Below, in pieces: positions 1 through 7,984 of a stretch of DNA of 31,541 bases (within the stretch, counting starts at the first letter, position 1; every line of letters starts with the position of its first letter). Under the pieces are notes generated by a model. The model was not told the origin of the DNA and ran no database searches. It saw only the letters and a program-made list of their open reading frames with translations. The position numbers and the translations under genes were made by a program. Source of the DNA: an uncultured Bacilli bacterium (GTDB lineage: Bacteria; Bacillota_I; Bacilli_A; RF39; UBA660); the NCBI GenBank assembly GCA_944359735.1, contig CALVTA010000003.1:1-31541 (forward strand), read 5' to 3'.

Positions 1-1388
1 TATGGTCCTGTTTTTCCTTCTACATCAATAAATTTACTTGGTTCAAAGATATAGTCTGTTGTTCTATTAGGTAAGAAGTCAGCATATTTAATCGCAGCGA
101 TAGTTATTTTTTCAGCGATTTCTTCTTTATTATCCATATCTTTACTCATATGAGTAAGTATTTCTTCTTTTACACTTTTTATAAGACTTTTTAGAGTTGC
201 AGCATTACCATCTCTTGTTTTGAATGGCTTACCATCTGTTCCATTCATTGTTCCATTACCATAGAATGATAACTTAGTAGTTTTAGGAACGATATTTGTT
301 TTATAAGCAGCTCTAAAAACTTGGTGAAAATATAACTCTTGACGTATATCTGTTAAATACCAAATTTCTTTAGGATTAAATCTTTTCATACGAGAGGTGA
401 TAGTAGCAAGTTCTCTTGTAGCATAAAGAGTTGCACCATTACTTTTAATAACAACAAGTGGGGGCATAGGAGCTTTATCTGTATCTTCTATTACTTCAAC
501 TATTTTGGCTCCTTCACTTTCTACTAAATATCCAGATTTCTCCATAATATCAATAGTCTCTTCGATATAAGGGTAGGCATCACTTTCTCCTTCCCATAAA
601 TCAAAGTCAGTATTTAATTTTTTATAGATTTTCTTTATATCTTCTATTGATATCTCTTTTATTTTATCCCAAAGGGCAACATATCCTTTATTTTTTCCTG
701 ATTCTAATTCGGCAGTTATTTCTCTTACTTCATCCATTATCTCTTCATTTTCTTTAGCTTTTATACTGGCAGTAGGATAAATTTCTTCTAAGTCTTCTCC
801 TGTTATTGGTAATTCATCCCAAGTAGATTCCTCTTTTCCACTAAAATAGTTAAGATTAGGATATCTTTCTTTTAGTTCATAGATTACCATTCCAGATTGA
901 CGACCAATGTCTCCAAAGTGAACATCAGCGATGACTTCTTTACCAAGATGTTTTGCAAGTCTTTTTAAAGCTTCCCCAATATTAGCAGGGCGTAAATGTC
1001 CTACATGAAGAGTTTTAGCGATATTCGCACCACCATAATCAATGATGATTCTATCACTATCAAGTTTTTCCACATCTTTTGTGGAACTATTAAGAAGTTT
1101 TTCCACATATTCTGTTAATAACTCATCTTTAAATCTTAAGTTAATAAACCCTGCACCGGCGATATTAATATCTTTAAAGTATCCTGTTTCTTCTAAGCAT
1201 TTAACTAATTCTTCTGCGATATCTCTTGGTGATTTATGCATTACTTTAGCAAGTTTCATGGCATCATTTATTTGATAGTCTCCTAGCTCTTTTTTACTAC
1301 TTGTTAATAGTTTTACTTCATCAAGCGGAATATTATTTTCCTTAAACTTATTTAATATATCTTTTTCCACAGTATTTAAAAAATTCAT
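1..1388 (-). CDS. argS: Arginyl-tRNA synthetase, 3' part cut by window edge
   Basis: Class I cytoplasmic enzyme that charges tRNA-Arg with arginine using ATP. The first 462 codons are present; the C-terminal anticodon-binding (DALR) domain lies beyond position 1. The N-terminal additional domain is followed by the HIGH-type signature in the form HVGHLR after DYGGANIAK. The segment NGTDGKPFKTRDG is the arginyl-specific replacement of the KMSKS loop. The ATG at 1388-1386 has a GGAGG site just upstream and overlaps the TGA of the preceding DUF1934 gene (ATGA), so the two are probably translationally coupled. The ywiB-argS pairing also occurs in Bacillus. Family assignment is secure; only completeness is uncertain. 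Confidence 0.97.
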   Translation of the reverse strand, partial: MNFLNTVEKDILNKFKENNIPLDEVKLLTSSKKELGDYQINDAMKLAKVMHKSPRDIAEELVKCLEETGYFKDINIAGAGFINLRFKDELLTEYVEKLLNSSTKDVEKLDSDRIIIDYGGANIAKTLHVGHLRPANIGEALKRLAKHLGKEVIADVHFGDIGRQSGMVIYELKERYPNLNYFSGKEESTWDELPITGEDLEEIYPTASIKAKENEEIMDEVREITAELESGKNKGYVALWDKIKEISIEDIKKIYKKLNTDFDLWEGESDAYPYIEETIDIMEKSGYLVESEGAKIVEVIEDTDKAPMPPLVVIKSNGATLYATRELATITSRMKRFNPKEIWYLTDIRQELYFHQVFRAAYKTNIVPKTTKLSFYGNGTMNGTDGKPFKTRDGNAATLKSLIKSVKEEILTHMSKDMDNKEEIAEKITIAAIKYADFLPNRTTDYIFEPSKFIDVEGKTGP

Positions 1389-1747
1389 AGTATCCTCCAT
1401 TCTACCTTAAACTCATGTTTAAAGTCATTACCTTCAATTTCATATATTACTTCAAAAGATTCTCTATCTTTATTTATCTTAAATGTCTTCATAGGAACAA
1501 AACCTGTTTGTTTTAAATCTTTTAGAAATACTTCAAAATTAGTTTTTTCGTTTTCCACAAATTTATAACTTAAAATAGTATCTTCTGTTTCTCGTAACAT
1601 AATATTATCATCTAAGAAAATAGTTAGAAGTGCTTTATCATCTTTATACTGAATTATGTTTTTTTGACTATCTAAAGTTCCTTTTCCTTCAAAAGGTAAT
1701 TCTTCATTTTTATTTTTTATTCTAGCTTTTATAAATATATCTTTCAT
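1385..1747 (-). CDS. ywiB: DUF1934 / YwiB-like beta-barrel protein
   Basis: Small cytosolic protein of 120 residues without signal peptide or membrane segment, rich in charged beta-strand-like stretches. Length, composition and position directly upstream of argS match the DUF1934 family (Bacillus YwiB), described as calycin-like barrels. Biochemical role is unknown. The start at 1747 has an AAAGGA site and lies about 30 nt downstream of a good promoter. The stop overlaps the argS start by four bases. I assign the family from the argS neighbourhood and general resemblance, not from a catalytic motif. Confidence 0.75.
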   Translation of the reverse strand: MKDIFIKARIKNKNEELPFEGKGTLDSQKNIIQYKDDKALLTIFLDDNIMLRETEDTILSYKFVENEKTNFEVFLKDLKQTGFVPMKTFKINKDRESFEVIYEIEGNDFKHEFKVEWRIL

Positions 1748-1773
1748 AAAGTCACGTCCTTTTTTCGACTTAA

Positions 1774-1802
1774 ATTATAACAAAAAAGTATTAAAGTTAC
1801 AA
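1774..1802 (-). promoter_or_regulatory. Sigma-A-type promoter for ywiB-argS
   Basis: On the minus strand TTGTAA (1802-1797) is separated by 17 nt from a perfect TATAAT (1779-1774). TG one base before the -10 makes an extended -10. It lies about 30 nt upstream of the DUF1934 start codon. Confidence 0.75.
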
Positions 1803-1811
1803 CTTATTTGT

Positions 1812-1842
1812 TTGAACTGCAATTTTTTGGACATGATATATA
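1812..1842 (+). promoter_or_regulatory. Possible promoter for the penicillin-binding protein gene
   Basis: TTGAAC at 1812-1817 and TGa-TATATA at 1834-1842 resemble a -35 with an extended -10, but the spacer is 19 nt. The predicted transcript start would leave a very short leader before the start codon. It is back to back with the ywiB promoter. Weak call. Confidence 0.4.
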
Positions 1843-1855
1843 AAGAAAGGTTATG

Positions 1856-3814
1856 ATGTTTATGAAAGTTTTAAAGAAATGTTTAAAAATTTTTATAATA
1901 ATTATTGGACTTTTTATTGTAGGTAATGTCTGTGTATATACTTATGCTAAATTAAGTCCTAAGATTGAGATAAAGAATGCTAATAGTTTTATGTTATTTG
2001 ATACGGATAACGAAGTTTTTTTTCAAGGAAGTGGTTCAAGAGAATGGATTAGTCTTGATGATATTTCTCCATATTTGATAGAAGCGACGATAAATACTGA
2101 AGATAAAAATTTTTATAAACATATTGGCTTTGATTATCTTAGGATACTTAAAGCCTTAGTAGTTAATATTACTAGTGGTACTACAAGTCAAGGTGCTAGT
2201 ACTATTACGCAACAGTATGCTAAGAATTTGTTTTTAGACTTTGATAAGACTTGGAAAAGAAAATGGGATGAAATGTGGTATACTATAGAAATTGAGTCTC
2301 ATTATAGTAAAGATGAAATACTTGAAGGATATTTAAATACTATTAATTACGGACATGGTAAATATGGTATAGAAACTGCTAGTAAATATTATTTTGGTAA
2401 AAGTGCTAAGGATTTAACTTTGGCAGAAGCAGCTATGCTTACTGGTATCCCTAAATCTCCTAGTAATTACTCACCTTTTGTTAATTTAGAGAAAGCAACA
2501 CAGCGTCAACAGATGATTCTTAAGAATATGTATGATGATGGAATTATTAGTGAAGCTGAATATAATAAAGCACTTGATGAAGAATTAAAGTTTGCAGGAG
2601 TGGAAAATGAAGATGAGTTAGAAAGTATTATGTATTATCAAGATGCAGTTGTAGAAGAATTAAAAAGTCTTAAGGAAATACCAGAATCATTTTTGGAAAC
2701 AGGTGGCCTTAAGGTTTATACAAGTCTTGATATAGAAGCGCAAAAAGAGTTAGAAGATACTGTAAAAAATACAATGCCAAGTGGTGATTTAGAAACTGCT
2801 AGTGTTATGATGGATCCTAATAATGGTAGAGTTATTGCTTTAGTTGGTGGAAAAGACTATAGTAAATCTGAATTTAATAGAGCGACTGATGCAAGAAGAC
2901 AGGTTGGATCAACGATGAAAGCTTTTCTATATTATGCGGCATTAGAAAATGGATTTACGGCTTCTACTACTTTTACTAGTGAAGAGACCACTTTTACTTT
3001 TAATAATGACCAAACTTATTCACCACAGAACTATAATGGTACTTATGGAAATAAGCCCATTTCTATGGCAACTGCTATTGCTTATTCTGAAAATATTTAT
3101 GCTGTTAAAACTCACATGTTTTTAGGTGAAGAAGCACTTGTTGATATGGCAAAAAGACTAGGAATTACAGCTAAACTTGACGAAGTTCCGTCTCTTGCTC
3201 TTGGAACTAGTGAAATTAGTATGTTAGAAATGGCTGGAGCATATTCTGCTTTTGCAAACTCTGGTTATAAGGTTACACCACATTTTATTACTAAAGTTGT
3301 AGATAAAGAGGGAAATGTTTTATATGAAGCAGATGAAGAAAAAGAACTTATATTAAATTCTAGTTTAACTTTTATTTTAGACAATTTATTAACAGCTACT
3401 TATGATGCAAATTTTATAGATTATAATTATCCTACAGCTGTTAATCTGGCTAGTAGAATGAGTCATAAATATGCTTTAAAAAGCGGTACTACTAATACAG
3501 ATAACTGGTATATTGGTTTTAATAAAAATATTGTTACAGCTGTGTGGTGTGGGTATGATGATAGTAGAGATTTGCAATCCAGTGAATATAAATATGCTCA
3601 AAATATTTGGATTAATACAATGGAAAATTATATGAAGGATAAAACTGATGAATGGTACGAGCAGCCTGATAATGTAGTAGGAGTTCTAGTTAATCCAATT
3701 ACAGGTAAACCAGCGACTGATAGTGATAGTAAAAAAATTATCATGTATTATGTTAAAGGAACAGAACCAAGTGCTGATGATCCTGTCTTTGATGAGTTAA
3801 ATAAAGATAATTAG
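1856..3814 (+). CDS. Class A penicillin-binding protein (GT51 transglycosylase + transpeptidase)
   Basis: Bifunctional peptidoglycan synthase that polymerises lipid II and cross-links stem peptides outside the membrane. Numbering below is from the ATG at 1853. One N-terminal membrane anchor lies at about residues 10-32. The GT51 domain (about 60-230) has TEDKNFYKH with catalytic Glu83 and the QGASTITQQ motif. The transpeptidase domain (about 310-600) has STMK (Ser353, Lys356), SEN (412-414) and KSGT (543-546). At about 650 residues it is a compact member, without the long disordered C-terminal tail of Bacillus PBP1. Three in-frame ATGs occur at 1853, 1856 and 1862. AGAAAGG at 1844-1850 is only 2 nt from the first but 5 nt from the second, so I chose 1856. 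A GerQ homologue follows 47 nt downstream in the same orientation. Confidence 0.95.
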   Translation: MFMKVLKKCLKIFIIIIGLFIVGNVCVYTYAKLSPKIEIKNANSFMLFDTDNEVFFQGSGSREWISLDDISPYLIEATINTEDKNFYKHIGFDYLRILKALVVNITSGTTSQGASTITQQYAKNLFLDFDKTWKRKWDEMWYTIEIESHYSKDEILEGYLNTINYGHGKYGIETASKYYFGKSAKDLTLAEAAMLTGIPKSPSNYSPFVNLEKATQRQQMILKNMYDDGIISEAEYNKALDEELKFAGVENEDELESIMYYQDAVVEELKSLKEIPESFLETGGLKVYTSLDIEAQKELEDTVKNTMPSGDLETASVMMDPNNGRVIALVGGKDYSKSEFNRATDARRQVGSTMKAFLYYAALENGFTASTTFTSEETTFTFNNDQTYSPQNYNGTYGNKPISMATAIAYSENIYAVKTHMFLGEEALVDMAKRLGITAKLDEVPSLALGTSEISMLEMAGAYSAFANSGYKVTPHFITKVVDKEGNVLYEADEEKELILNSSLTFILDNLLTATYDANFIDYNYPTAVNLASRMSHKYALKSGTTNTDNWYIGFNKNIVTAVWCGYDDSRDLQSSEYKYAQNIWINTMENYMKDKTDEWYEQPDNVVGVLVNPITGKPATDSDSKKIIMYYVKGTEPSADDPVFDELNKDN

Positions 3815-3861
3815 TATAAATTAGATTTTTTATCATAAAATTATTTTGAGAGGATGATTTT

Positions 3862-4212
3862 ATGAATAACAATTTTGAAACTTACCCTAATCAAAGTACT
3901 GACCCACCATATGAAAACTTTGATTATGATTATAATCAGAATATGAATAATATTTCTAATAATACTATACCTCTAGATAATGATATGGCCTATGCTGAGA
4001 ACATTTTGGAGCTAAATGTAGGTAAAGAAGCTAGTTTTTACATGTCATATTCTGATTCCTTAGAGTGGCGTGATAAAGTTTTTACAGGTACAATCGTTGC
4101 GGCTGGTAGAGATTATGCTGTGGTAAGAGATCCTAATAATGGTTATAATTTCTTGCTTTGGACAGTTTATTTAAATTATGTAGAATTTAGAGAAGATATT
4201 AATTTAAGATAA
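3862..4212 (+). CDS. gerQ: GerQ-like spore coat protein
   Basis: A low-complexity N-terminus of about 44 residues, rich in Asn, Tyr and Pro, precedes a conserved core of about 68 residues. Core features are AENILELNVGK, SLEWRDKVFTGTI, AAGRDYAVV and the LNYVEF-type end. In GerQ/YwdL of spore formers these correspond to the ENIL..N.GK, EW..KVF.G, AGRD and YLDY.EF blocks. GerQ is a spore-coat protein cross-linked by transglutaminase and needed for the cortex hydrolase CwlJ during germination. The 116-residue length suits a short-tailed version. GAGAGGATG precedes the start. No other sporulation gene lies nearby, so function in spores is inferred from family only; a vegetative role cannot be excluded. 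Confidence 0.8.
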   Translation: MNNNFETYPNQSTDPPYENFDYDYNQNMNNISNNTIPLDNDMAYAENILELNVGKEASFYMSYSDSLEWRDKVFTGTIVAAGRDYAVVRDPNNGYNFLLWTVYLNYVEFREDINLR

Positions 4213-4241
4213 TTGTTTCTTCTCTTTTTATTTGCAATATT

Positions 4242-4273
4242 TATTAAAGACTTTTCATTAAAAATTTGATATA
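4242..4273 (+). repeat. Direct repeat copy 1 upstream of the oxidoreductase gene
   Basis: This 32-nt stretch matches 5592-5623 at 28 of 32 positions, and all four differences are transitions. Both copies carry a promoter in the plus direction, and the pair brackets the oxidoreductase gene. Confidence 0.85.
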
Positions 4274-4275
4274 CT
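4247..4275 (+). promoter_or_regulatory. Promoter upstream of the oxidoreductase gene
   Basis: AAGACT (4247-4252), a 17-nt spacer and TATACT (4270-4275), with TG one base before the -10 (extended -10). The same architecture occurs in the second repeat copy. The leader to the gene would be about 120 nt. Confidence 0.6.
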
Positions 4276-4404
4276 TTTATTCAATAAGAAATATTTATAA
4301 TCCATCATAATAGAAGAGATTAAATCAATTATATTAAACACATTTTAAGTCTAAAGTTTATTTGTAAATTAATAAAACTTTTAGTGGAGGAGAGAGATGT
4401 TAGC

Positions 4405-5478
4405 TTGAAAAGTAGTTCAGTATGGAAAAAATTTAGAATAAAAGATGTTGAGCTAAAAAATAGAATAGTTCGTTCTGCAACAAATGAACATTTAGGAACT
4501 CGTAATGGTATAATTACTGATTCTTTTATTGATGTATATAAAAATCTTGCTAATAGTGGAGTTAGTTTAATTATTACTTCTAATATGGCAATTGACAAAT
4601 CTCAAAGGTCAGATTTAGCCCAAATTTGTATTAATGAACCAGAAAACATTGAAAAATTAAAACTATTAACAAAAGAAGTCCATAAAGCTAGTTCAAAAAT
4701 AATATGTCAAATATCTTATGGAGGACACCATGCCTCAAAAATAGTTGCTAAAAGTGCTATGACTCCTAGCACAACTGAAGAAACTACTGAAATGACTTTG
4801 GATGATATAAATAACTGCATAAATAATTATATAAAGACTATTAAACTTATTAAAAAAGTAGGCTTTGATGGAGTAGAATTACATTTAGCACATGGCTATT
4901 TATTAAGTGAGTTTCTAGACCCCTTCTATAATAAAAGAACTGATAAATATGGAGGTACAACTGAAAATAGATATAGAATAGTTCATCAAATTTTATCAAA
5001 ACTTAATAATTTTGTCTTAGATTCTCATTTTTTAATAATTGCAAAAATAGATTCAACTTCCAAAAGTGGAGATTCACTATTTTTAGAGGAGCAAATTAAT
5101 ATATGTAAACTTCTTGAAAAGGACGGTATAGATGCTATAGAGGTTAGTGGGTGTGATTTTAAAAAATATAAAAAAGATATTCCATATTTTTTAAATAATG
5201 CACTAAAAATTAAAGAAGAAGTCTCTGTCCCTATAATATTAGTAGGTGGTTTTAGAAATATAACCCAAATAAATAATGCTATTAGTAAAGGAATTGATTT
5301 AATAGCTATGTCCCGACCATTTATTGCTGATAAAAATTTTATGGAAAAACTTAAAAAAAATCAAGCAAGTAGATGTACTAGTTGTAATAGTTGTTTTTAT
5401 ATATATAAGACAAGATTTAAACATTGTATTTTTGATAATGAAATAGATTTGCAATTATATGAAAATTTTCATAAATAA
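4405..5478 (+). CDS. Old-yellow-enzyme-family NAD(P)H:flavin oxidoreductase
   Basis: FMN-dependent TIM-barrel reductase of the OYE group; physiological substrate unknown. Near the N-terminus VELKNRIVRSATNEHLG is the usual first strand. The mid-region HLAHGYLLSEFLDPFYNKR followed by TDKYGG and ENR is the family signature. GGFRN and IAMSRPFIAD near the end are the FMN phosphate-binding strands. The tail has C-x2-C-x2-C-x10-C, reminiscent of the Fe-S-binding cysteines of dienoyl-CoA-reductase-like members but with altered spacing, so a cluster is uncertain. There is no C-terminal FAD/NAD module; the protein has 357 residues. The in-frame GTG at 4384 lies inside the GGAGG site and is rejected. 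I use TTG at 4405, although the site (4386-4390) is better spaced for an out-of-frame ATG at 4397. The gene sits between two near-identical promoter repeats. Confidence 0.9.
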   Translation: MKSSSVWKKFRIKDVELKNRIVRSATNEHLGTRNGIITDSFIDVYKNLANSGVSLIITSNMAIDKSQRSDLAQICINEPENIEKLKLLTKEVHKASSKIICQISYGGHHASKIVAKSAMTPSTTEETTEMTLDDINNCINNYIKTIKLIKKVGFDGVELHLAHGYLLSEFLDPFYNKRTDKYGGTTENRYRIVHQILSKLNNFVLDSHFLIIAKIDSTSKSGDSLFLEEQINICKLLEKDGIDAIEVSGCDFKKYKKDIPYFLNNALKIKEEVSVPIILVGGFRNITQINNAISKGIDLIAMSRPFIADKNFMEKLKKNQASRCTSCNSCFYIYKTRFKHCIFDNEIDLQLYENFHK

Positions 5479-5591
5479 ATTGTGATGATTTTATTCAATG
5501 AATATATTAATTTTAAAAAATATTTAATATGATTGTCTATAGTTAATTTATTAATAAACTAACATTTTTATTTTGTAATATTTTGTACTTA

Positions 5592-5623
5592 TATTAAAGA
5601 CTTTTCGTTAGAAATTTGGTACA
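5592..5623 (+). repeat. Direct repeat copy 2 downstream of the oxidoreductase gene
   Basis: Second copy of the 32-nt repeat at 4242-4273. It lies just upstream of the LemA-family gene and carries its promoter. Confidence 0.85.
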
Positions 5624-5625
5624 AT
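5597..5625 (+). promoter_or_regulatory. Promoter of the LemA-family gene
   Basis: AAGACT (5597-5602), a 17-nt spacer and TACAAT (5620-5625) with TG one base upstream. The predicted start lies close to the AGGATGTGAT ribosome-binding site at 5633-5642, giving a short leader. Confidence 0.65.
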
Positions 5626-5646
5626 ACTATTAAGGATGTGATACTA

Positions 5647-6177
5647 ATGATTTATGCTATTATTGGAGGGGCTAGTGTATTAATTATTTTAGTTTGTATA
5701 ATCATGGTAATTTTTTATAGAAATAAATATAGTTTCTTATATATAAAAGTAAAAGAGGCTGACAATAATTTAGATATCCTGTTACAGAAAAAAGAAGAAA
5801 TATTACTTAAAATCGTTCCTATTTTAGAAAATGCTAAAATTAAAGATATTCCTGAAGTATTTAAATTAAAATCTATGAGAATAAATCATCATGAATTGTA
5901 TAAAGAATTAATGACTATGACAGAAGAAATTTTAAAGATTATTGATGATTATGAGGATAAATTAGATTTTAAAAAGTTAGATTCTTTAATAGATAAGTTA
6001 GATGAAAATGAGAATGATTTAAGAGCAGCTTTAAAATATTATAATGACAATGGAGAAGAAATTAATTATTTAGCCCATAAATTCCCTACTAATTTAATTA
6101 AGTCTTTTTCTCATTATCAGGATATAGAAACTTATAAACTACAAAAAAGAGAACCCTTTGAAATATTAAAACATTGA
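5647..6177 (+). CDS. LemA-family membrane-anchored protein
   Basis: An N-terminal hydrophobic helix (about residues 2-23) precedes a long alpha-helical, charged region. The C-terminal block LRAALKYYNDNGEEINYLAHKFPTN matches the LemA ending, in which arginine and tyrosine residues precede YN...V..YN and a FP.N motif. LemA proteins have an outward-facing N-terminus and a cytosolic helical bundle; molecular function is unsettled. The first half is more divergent than usual. AGGATGTGAT (5633-5642) is close to the ideal AGGAGGTGAT and points to ATG 5647, giving 176 residues, rather than the GTG at 5638 embedded in that site. No HtpX or other usual partner lies nearby. Transcription ends at the terminator overlapping the stop codon. 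Confidence 0.75.
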   Translation: MIYAIIGGASVLIILVCIIMVIFYRNKYSFLYIKVKEADNNLDILLQKKEEILLKIVPILENAKIKDIPEVFKLKSMRINHHELYKELMTMTEEILKIIDDYEDKLDFKKLDSLIDKLDENENDLRAALKYYNDNGEEINYLAHKFPTNLIKSFSHYQDIETYKLQKREPFEILKH

Positions 6178-6199
6178 CTTAAATGCCAATGTTTTTTTT
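6168..6199. terminator. Terminator overlapping two convergent stop codons
   Basis: A 9-bp perfect stem (6168-6176 with 6187-6195) and a 10-nt loop contain the stop codons of both the LemA-family gene and the opposing gene. Eight T residues (6192-6199) follow on the plus strand. On the minus strand the tail is TTTTAATATTT, so it can act in both directions. Confidence 0.8.
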
Positions 6200-6712
6200 A
6201 AAAGTTTTATGGTATTCATAATCTTTTTTTAACTCTTCTAAAGTTATAGAGTCATTTTCTATTTCAGTTATAACTGTTCCATTACTATAATATATAATTG
6301 ATTTAGGATTTTCTACATTTATCAAGGTAACATAAGGAATTAGTCTAGAATCAATTTTACTTTTTTCAATTAATTCTTCTGGACTTATCCTTTTACCTAA
6401 ATAAATTTTTTTAGAAATGCTATGTTTTTTAGTATTATATCTTTCTCCTTCAATTTCTACTTCTTTAGTATCATAATATTGAAAGGCAATAACATCATCA
6501 GTAAAGTGTTCTTCTAATGGATTTATTTTATCTACACTTCTAAATCTAGAATTGCAACTATTTTGTTTTATACCATTTAGAATAAATTCTTTTAAATATG
6601 TGCGAACTATTATATCTATTTTGATATTATCTTTTTCAAAGTGATAGTGATTTTCTTCAGAAAAATCTTTGTATGACTTCTCTGGTATTTTAGTTAATTG
6701 TTCTACTTCCAT
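6179..6712 (-). CDS. Hypothetical protein, 177 aa
   Basis: I do not recognise this family. The product is a soluble, mixed-charge protein without signal peptide or membrane helix, with alternating short beta-like and helical stretches and a single Cys (NSCNSR). A GGAGAAAA site precedes the ATG at 6712, so it looks translated. It is monocistronic, convergent with the LemA-family gene and separated by 1 nt between stop codons. An AT-rich gap of about 140 nt separates it from ung upstream, and the ung terminator lies in that gap, so it needs its own promoter there; I see no clear one. Confidence 0.7.
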   Translation of the reverse strand: MEVEQLTKIPEKSYKDFSEENHYHFEKDNIKIDIIVRTYLKEFILNGIKQNSCNSRFRSVDKINPLEEHFTDDVIAFQYYDTKEVEIEGERYNTKKHSISKKIYLGKRISPEELIEKSKIDSRLIPYVTLINVENPKSIIYYSNGTVITEIENDSITLEELKKDYEYHKTFKKNIGI

Positions 6713-6832
6713 TTTATTTTTCTCCTCTAATTAAGTTTAGACTTTTTTATAGATACTATCAAGAAGTTTTGAAATATTTATGTCAAAAATATTTATTTTT
6801 TTCCATTTTTTACCAATTTTAATCAAAATTAA

Positions 6833-6856
6833 AACTAGTAAATACCATTACTAGTT
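6833..6856 (-). terminator. Terminator of the rplI-dnaB-ung unit
   Basis: A 9-bp perfect stem (AACTAGTAA with its complement, 6833-6841 and 6848-6856) and a 6-nt loop begin within the ung stop codon. On the minus strand the tail is TTTAATTTTG, an imperfect U tract. Confidence 0.65.
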
Positions 6857-7517
6857 AGTCTATTTTCCAATTTATTGGTTTTAGTCCTTTAGAGATTAAG
6901 AAGTTATTAGTCTTAGAAAATGGTTTGCTGCCAAAGAATCCATTGTAAGCAGAAAGAGGCGATGGATGAGCTGATTCTATTATGTAATGATTTTTATTAG
7001 TTATTAGCTTCTTTTTATTTCTAGCAAAACTTCCCCATAAAATAAAAACTATTGGTTCTTTTTTTATATTTAATAATTCTATTATTTTGTCAGTAAATAT
7101 CTCCCAACCTTTGTCCTTATGTGAGGCAGCCATATTCGCTTCTACTGTTAATACTGCATTTAAAAGTAGAACTCCCTGATCTGCCCAAGGAATGAGACTA
7201 CTTGTTTTAGGTAAAGGTATTCCTAAATCATCATTTAATTCTTTAAAAATGTTCTGTAGAGATGGAGGTTTTTTTATACCATTTTTAACAGAAAATGATA
7301 GACCTTCTGCCTGATGTTCACCATGATATGGATCTTGTCCTAGTATTACAACTTTAGTACTGCTGTATGGTGTATGTCTTAGAGCATTAAATATCTCATT
7401 TTTAGGAGGATAAATTGTTTTTTCCTTATACTCTTTATTAATAAAATTTATTAGTTTTTTAAAGTATTCTTTATTATATTCATCTTTTAATAAAATATCC
7501 CAATCATTGCCAATCAT
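6855..7517 (-). CDS. ung: Uracil-DNA glycosylase, family 1
   Basis: Removes uracil from DNA to start base-excision repair. All family-1 landmarks are present in order: water-activating loop GQDPYHG with catalytic Asp62, the LLLNAVLTVE segment, ILWGSFA, and the leucine-loop HPSPLSAYNGFFGSKPF with the second catalytic His. Length is 220 residues, normal for the family. The start at 7517 is supported by AGGAGATG upstream. It is the last gene of a unit that begins with the DHH phosphoesterase, 11 nt after rlmH. Confidence 0.97.
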   Translation of the reverse strand: MIGNDWDILLKDEYNKEYFKKLINFINKEYKEKTIYPPKNEIFNALRHTPYSSTKVVILGQDPYHGEHQAEGLSFSVKNGIKKPPSLQNIFKELNDDLGIPLPKTSSLIPWADQGVLLLNAVLTVEANMAASHKDKGWEIFTDKIIELLNIKKEPIVFILWGSFARNKKKLITNKNHYIIESAHPSPLSAYNGFFGSKPFSKTNNFLISKGLKPINWKID

Positions 7518-7528
7518 TTGTACATCTC

Positions 7529-7984
7529 CTATTTATGATAGTTCTCATTATTTCTAATTTTATAAGTTCTATATATTTGTTCCAATAATATTACTCTAAA
7601 AAGTTGATGGGGAAAAGTTAGTTTAGAAAAAGATAAACTATAATTTGCTCTTTTTCTTACCTCATCGCTCAATCCGTAACTACCACCTATTATGAAAGTT
7701 AAATTGCTATTCATAGATTCTAGATCACATAATTTATTAGTTAATTCTATAGATGATAGTTCATGTCCATTTATGTCAAGAATAATTACATTGTCAGTTT
7801 CTTTTAGGTTCTTTAAAATGTTTTTTCCTTCTTCTTTTTTTACTTTATCTATTTCATTATAATTGATATCTGGTAATTCTATAATGTCTAATTTTGTATA
7901 TTTAGATAATCTTTTTTTATACTCATTTATAGCGTCCTTTAAAAATTTTTCTTTAATTTTACCTATGCATATTAATTTTATCAT
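7529..7984 (-). CDS. rlmH: 23S rRNA (pseudouridine-1915-N3)-methyltransferase RlmH
   Basis: SPOUT-class SAM-dependent methyltransferase that modifies pseudouridine 1915 in helix 69 of 23S rRNA on assembled ribosomes. The start MIKLICIGKIKEKFLKDAI, the SAM-knot FIIGGSYGLSDEV and the typical end IYRTYKI...NYHK identify it. It has 151 residues, slightly shorter than the usual 155-160. The start codon lies 26 nt inside the 3' end of walJ, an overlap that suggests translational coupling. WalJ followed by RlmH near the origin is a conserved Bacillota arrangement. Confidence 0.97.
   Translation of the reverse strand: MIKLICIGKIKEKFLKDAINEYKKRLSKYTKLDIIELPDINYNEIDKVKKEEGKNILKNLKETDNVIILDINGHELSSIELTNKLCDLESMNSNLTFIIGGSYGLSDEVRKRANYSLSFSKLTFPHQLFRVILLEQIYRTYKIRNNENYHK

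Noticed and set aside
4384..4404. GTG start extending the oxidoreductase gene to 4384
   Set aside because: The GTG overlaps the GGAGG ribosome-binding site itself and adds residues unlike the family start.
5380..5440. 4Fe-4S cluster in the oxidoreductase tail
   Set aside because: The Cys spacing (x2, x2, x10) differs from the usual x2, x3, x11-12 of dienoyl-CoA reductases, so I did not claim a cluster.
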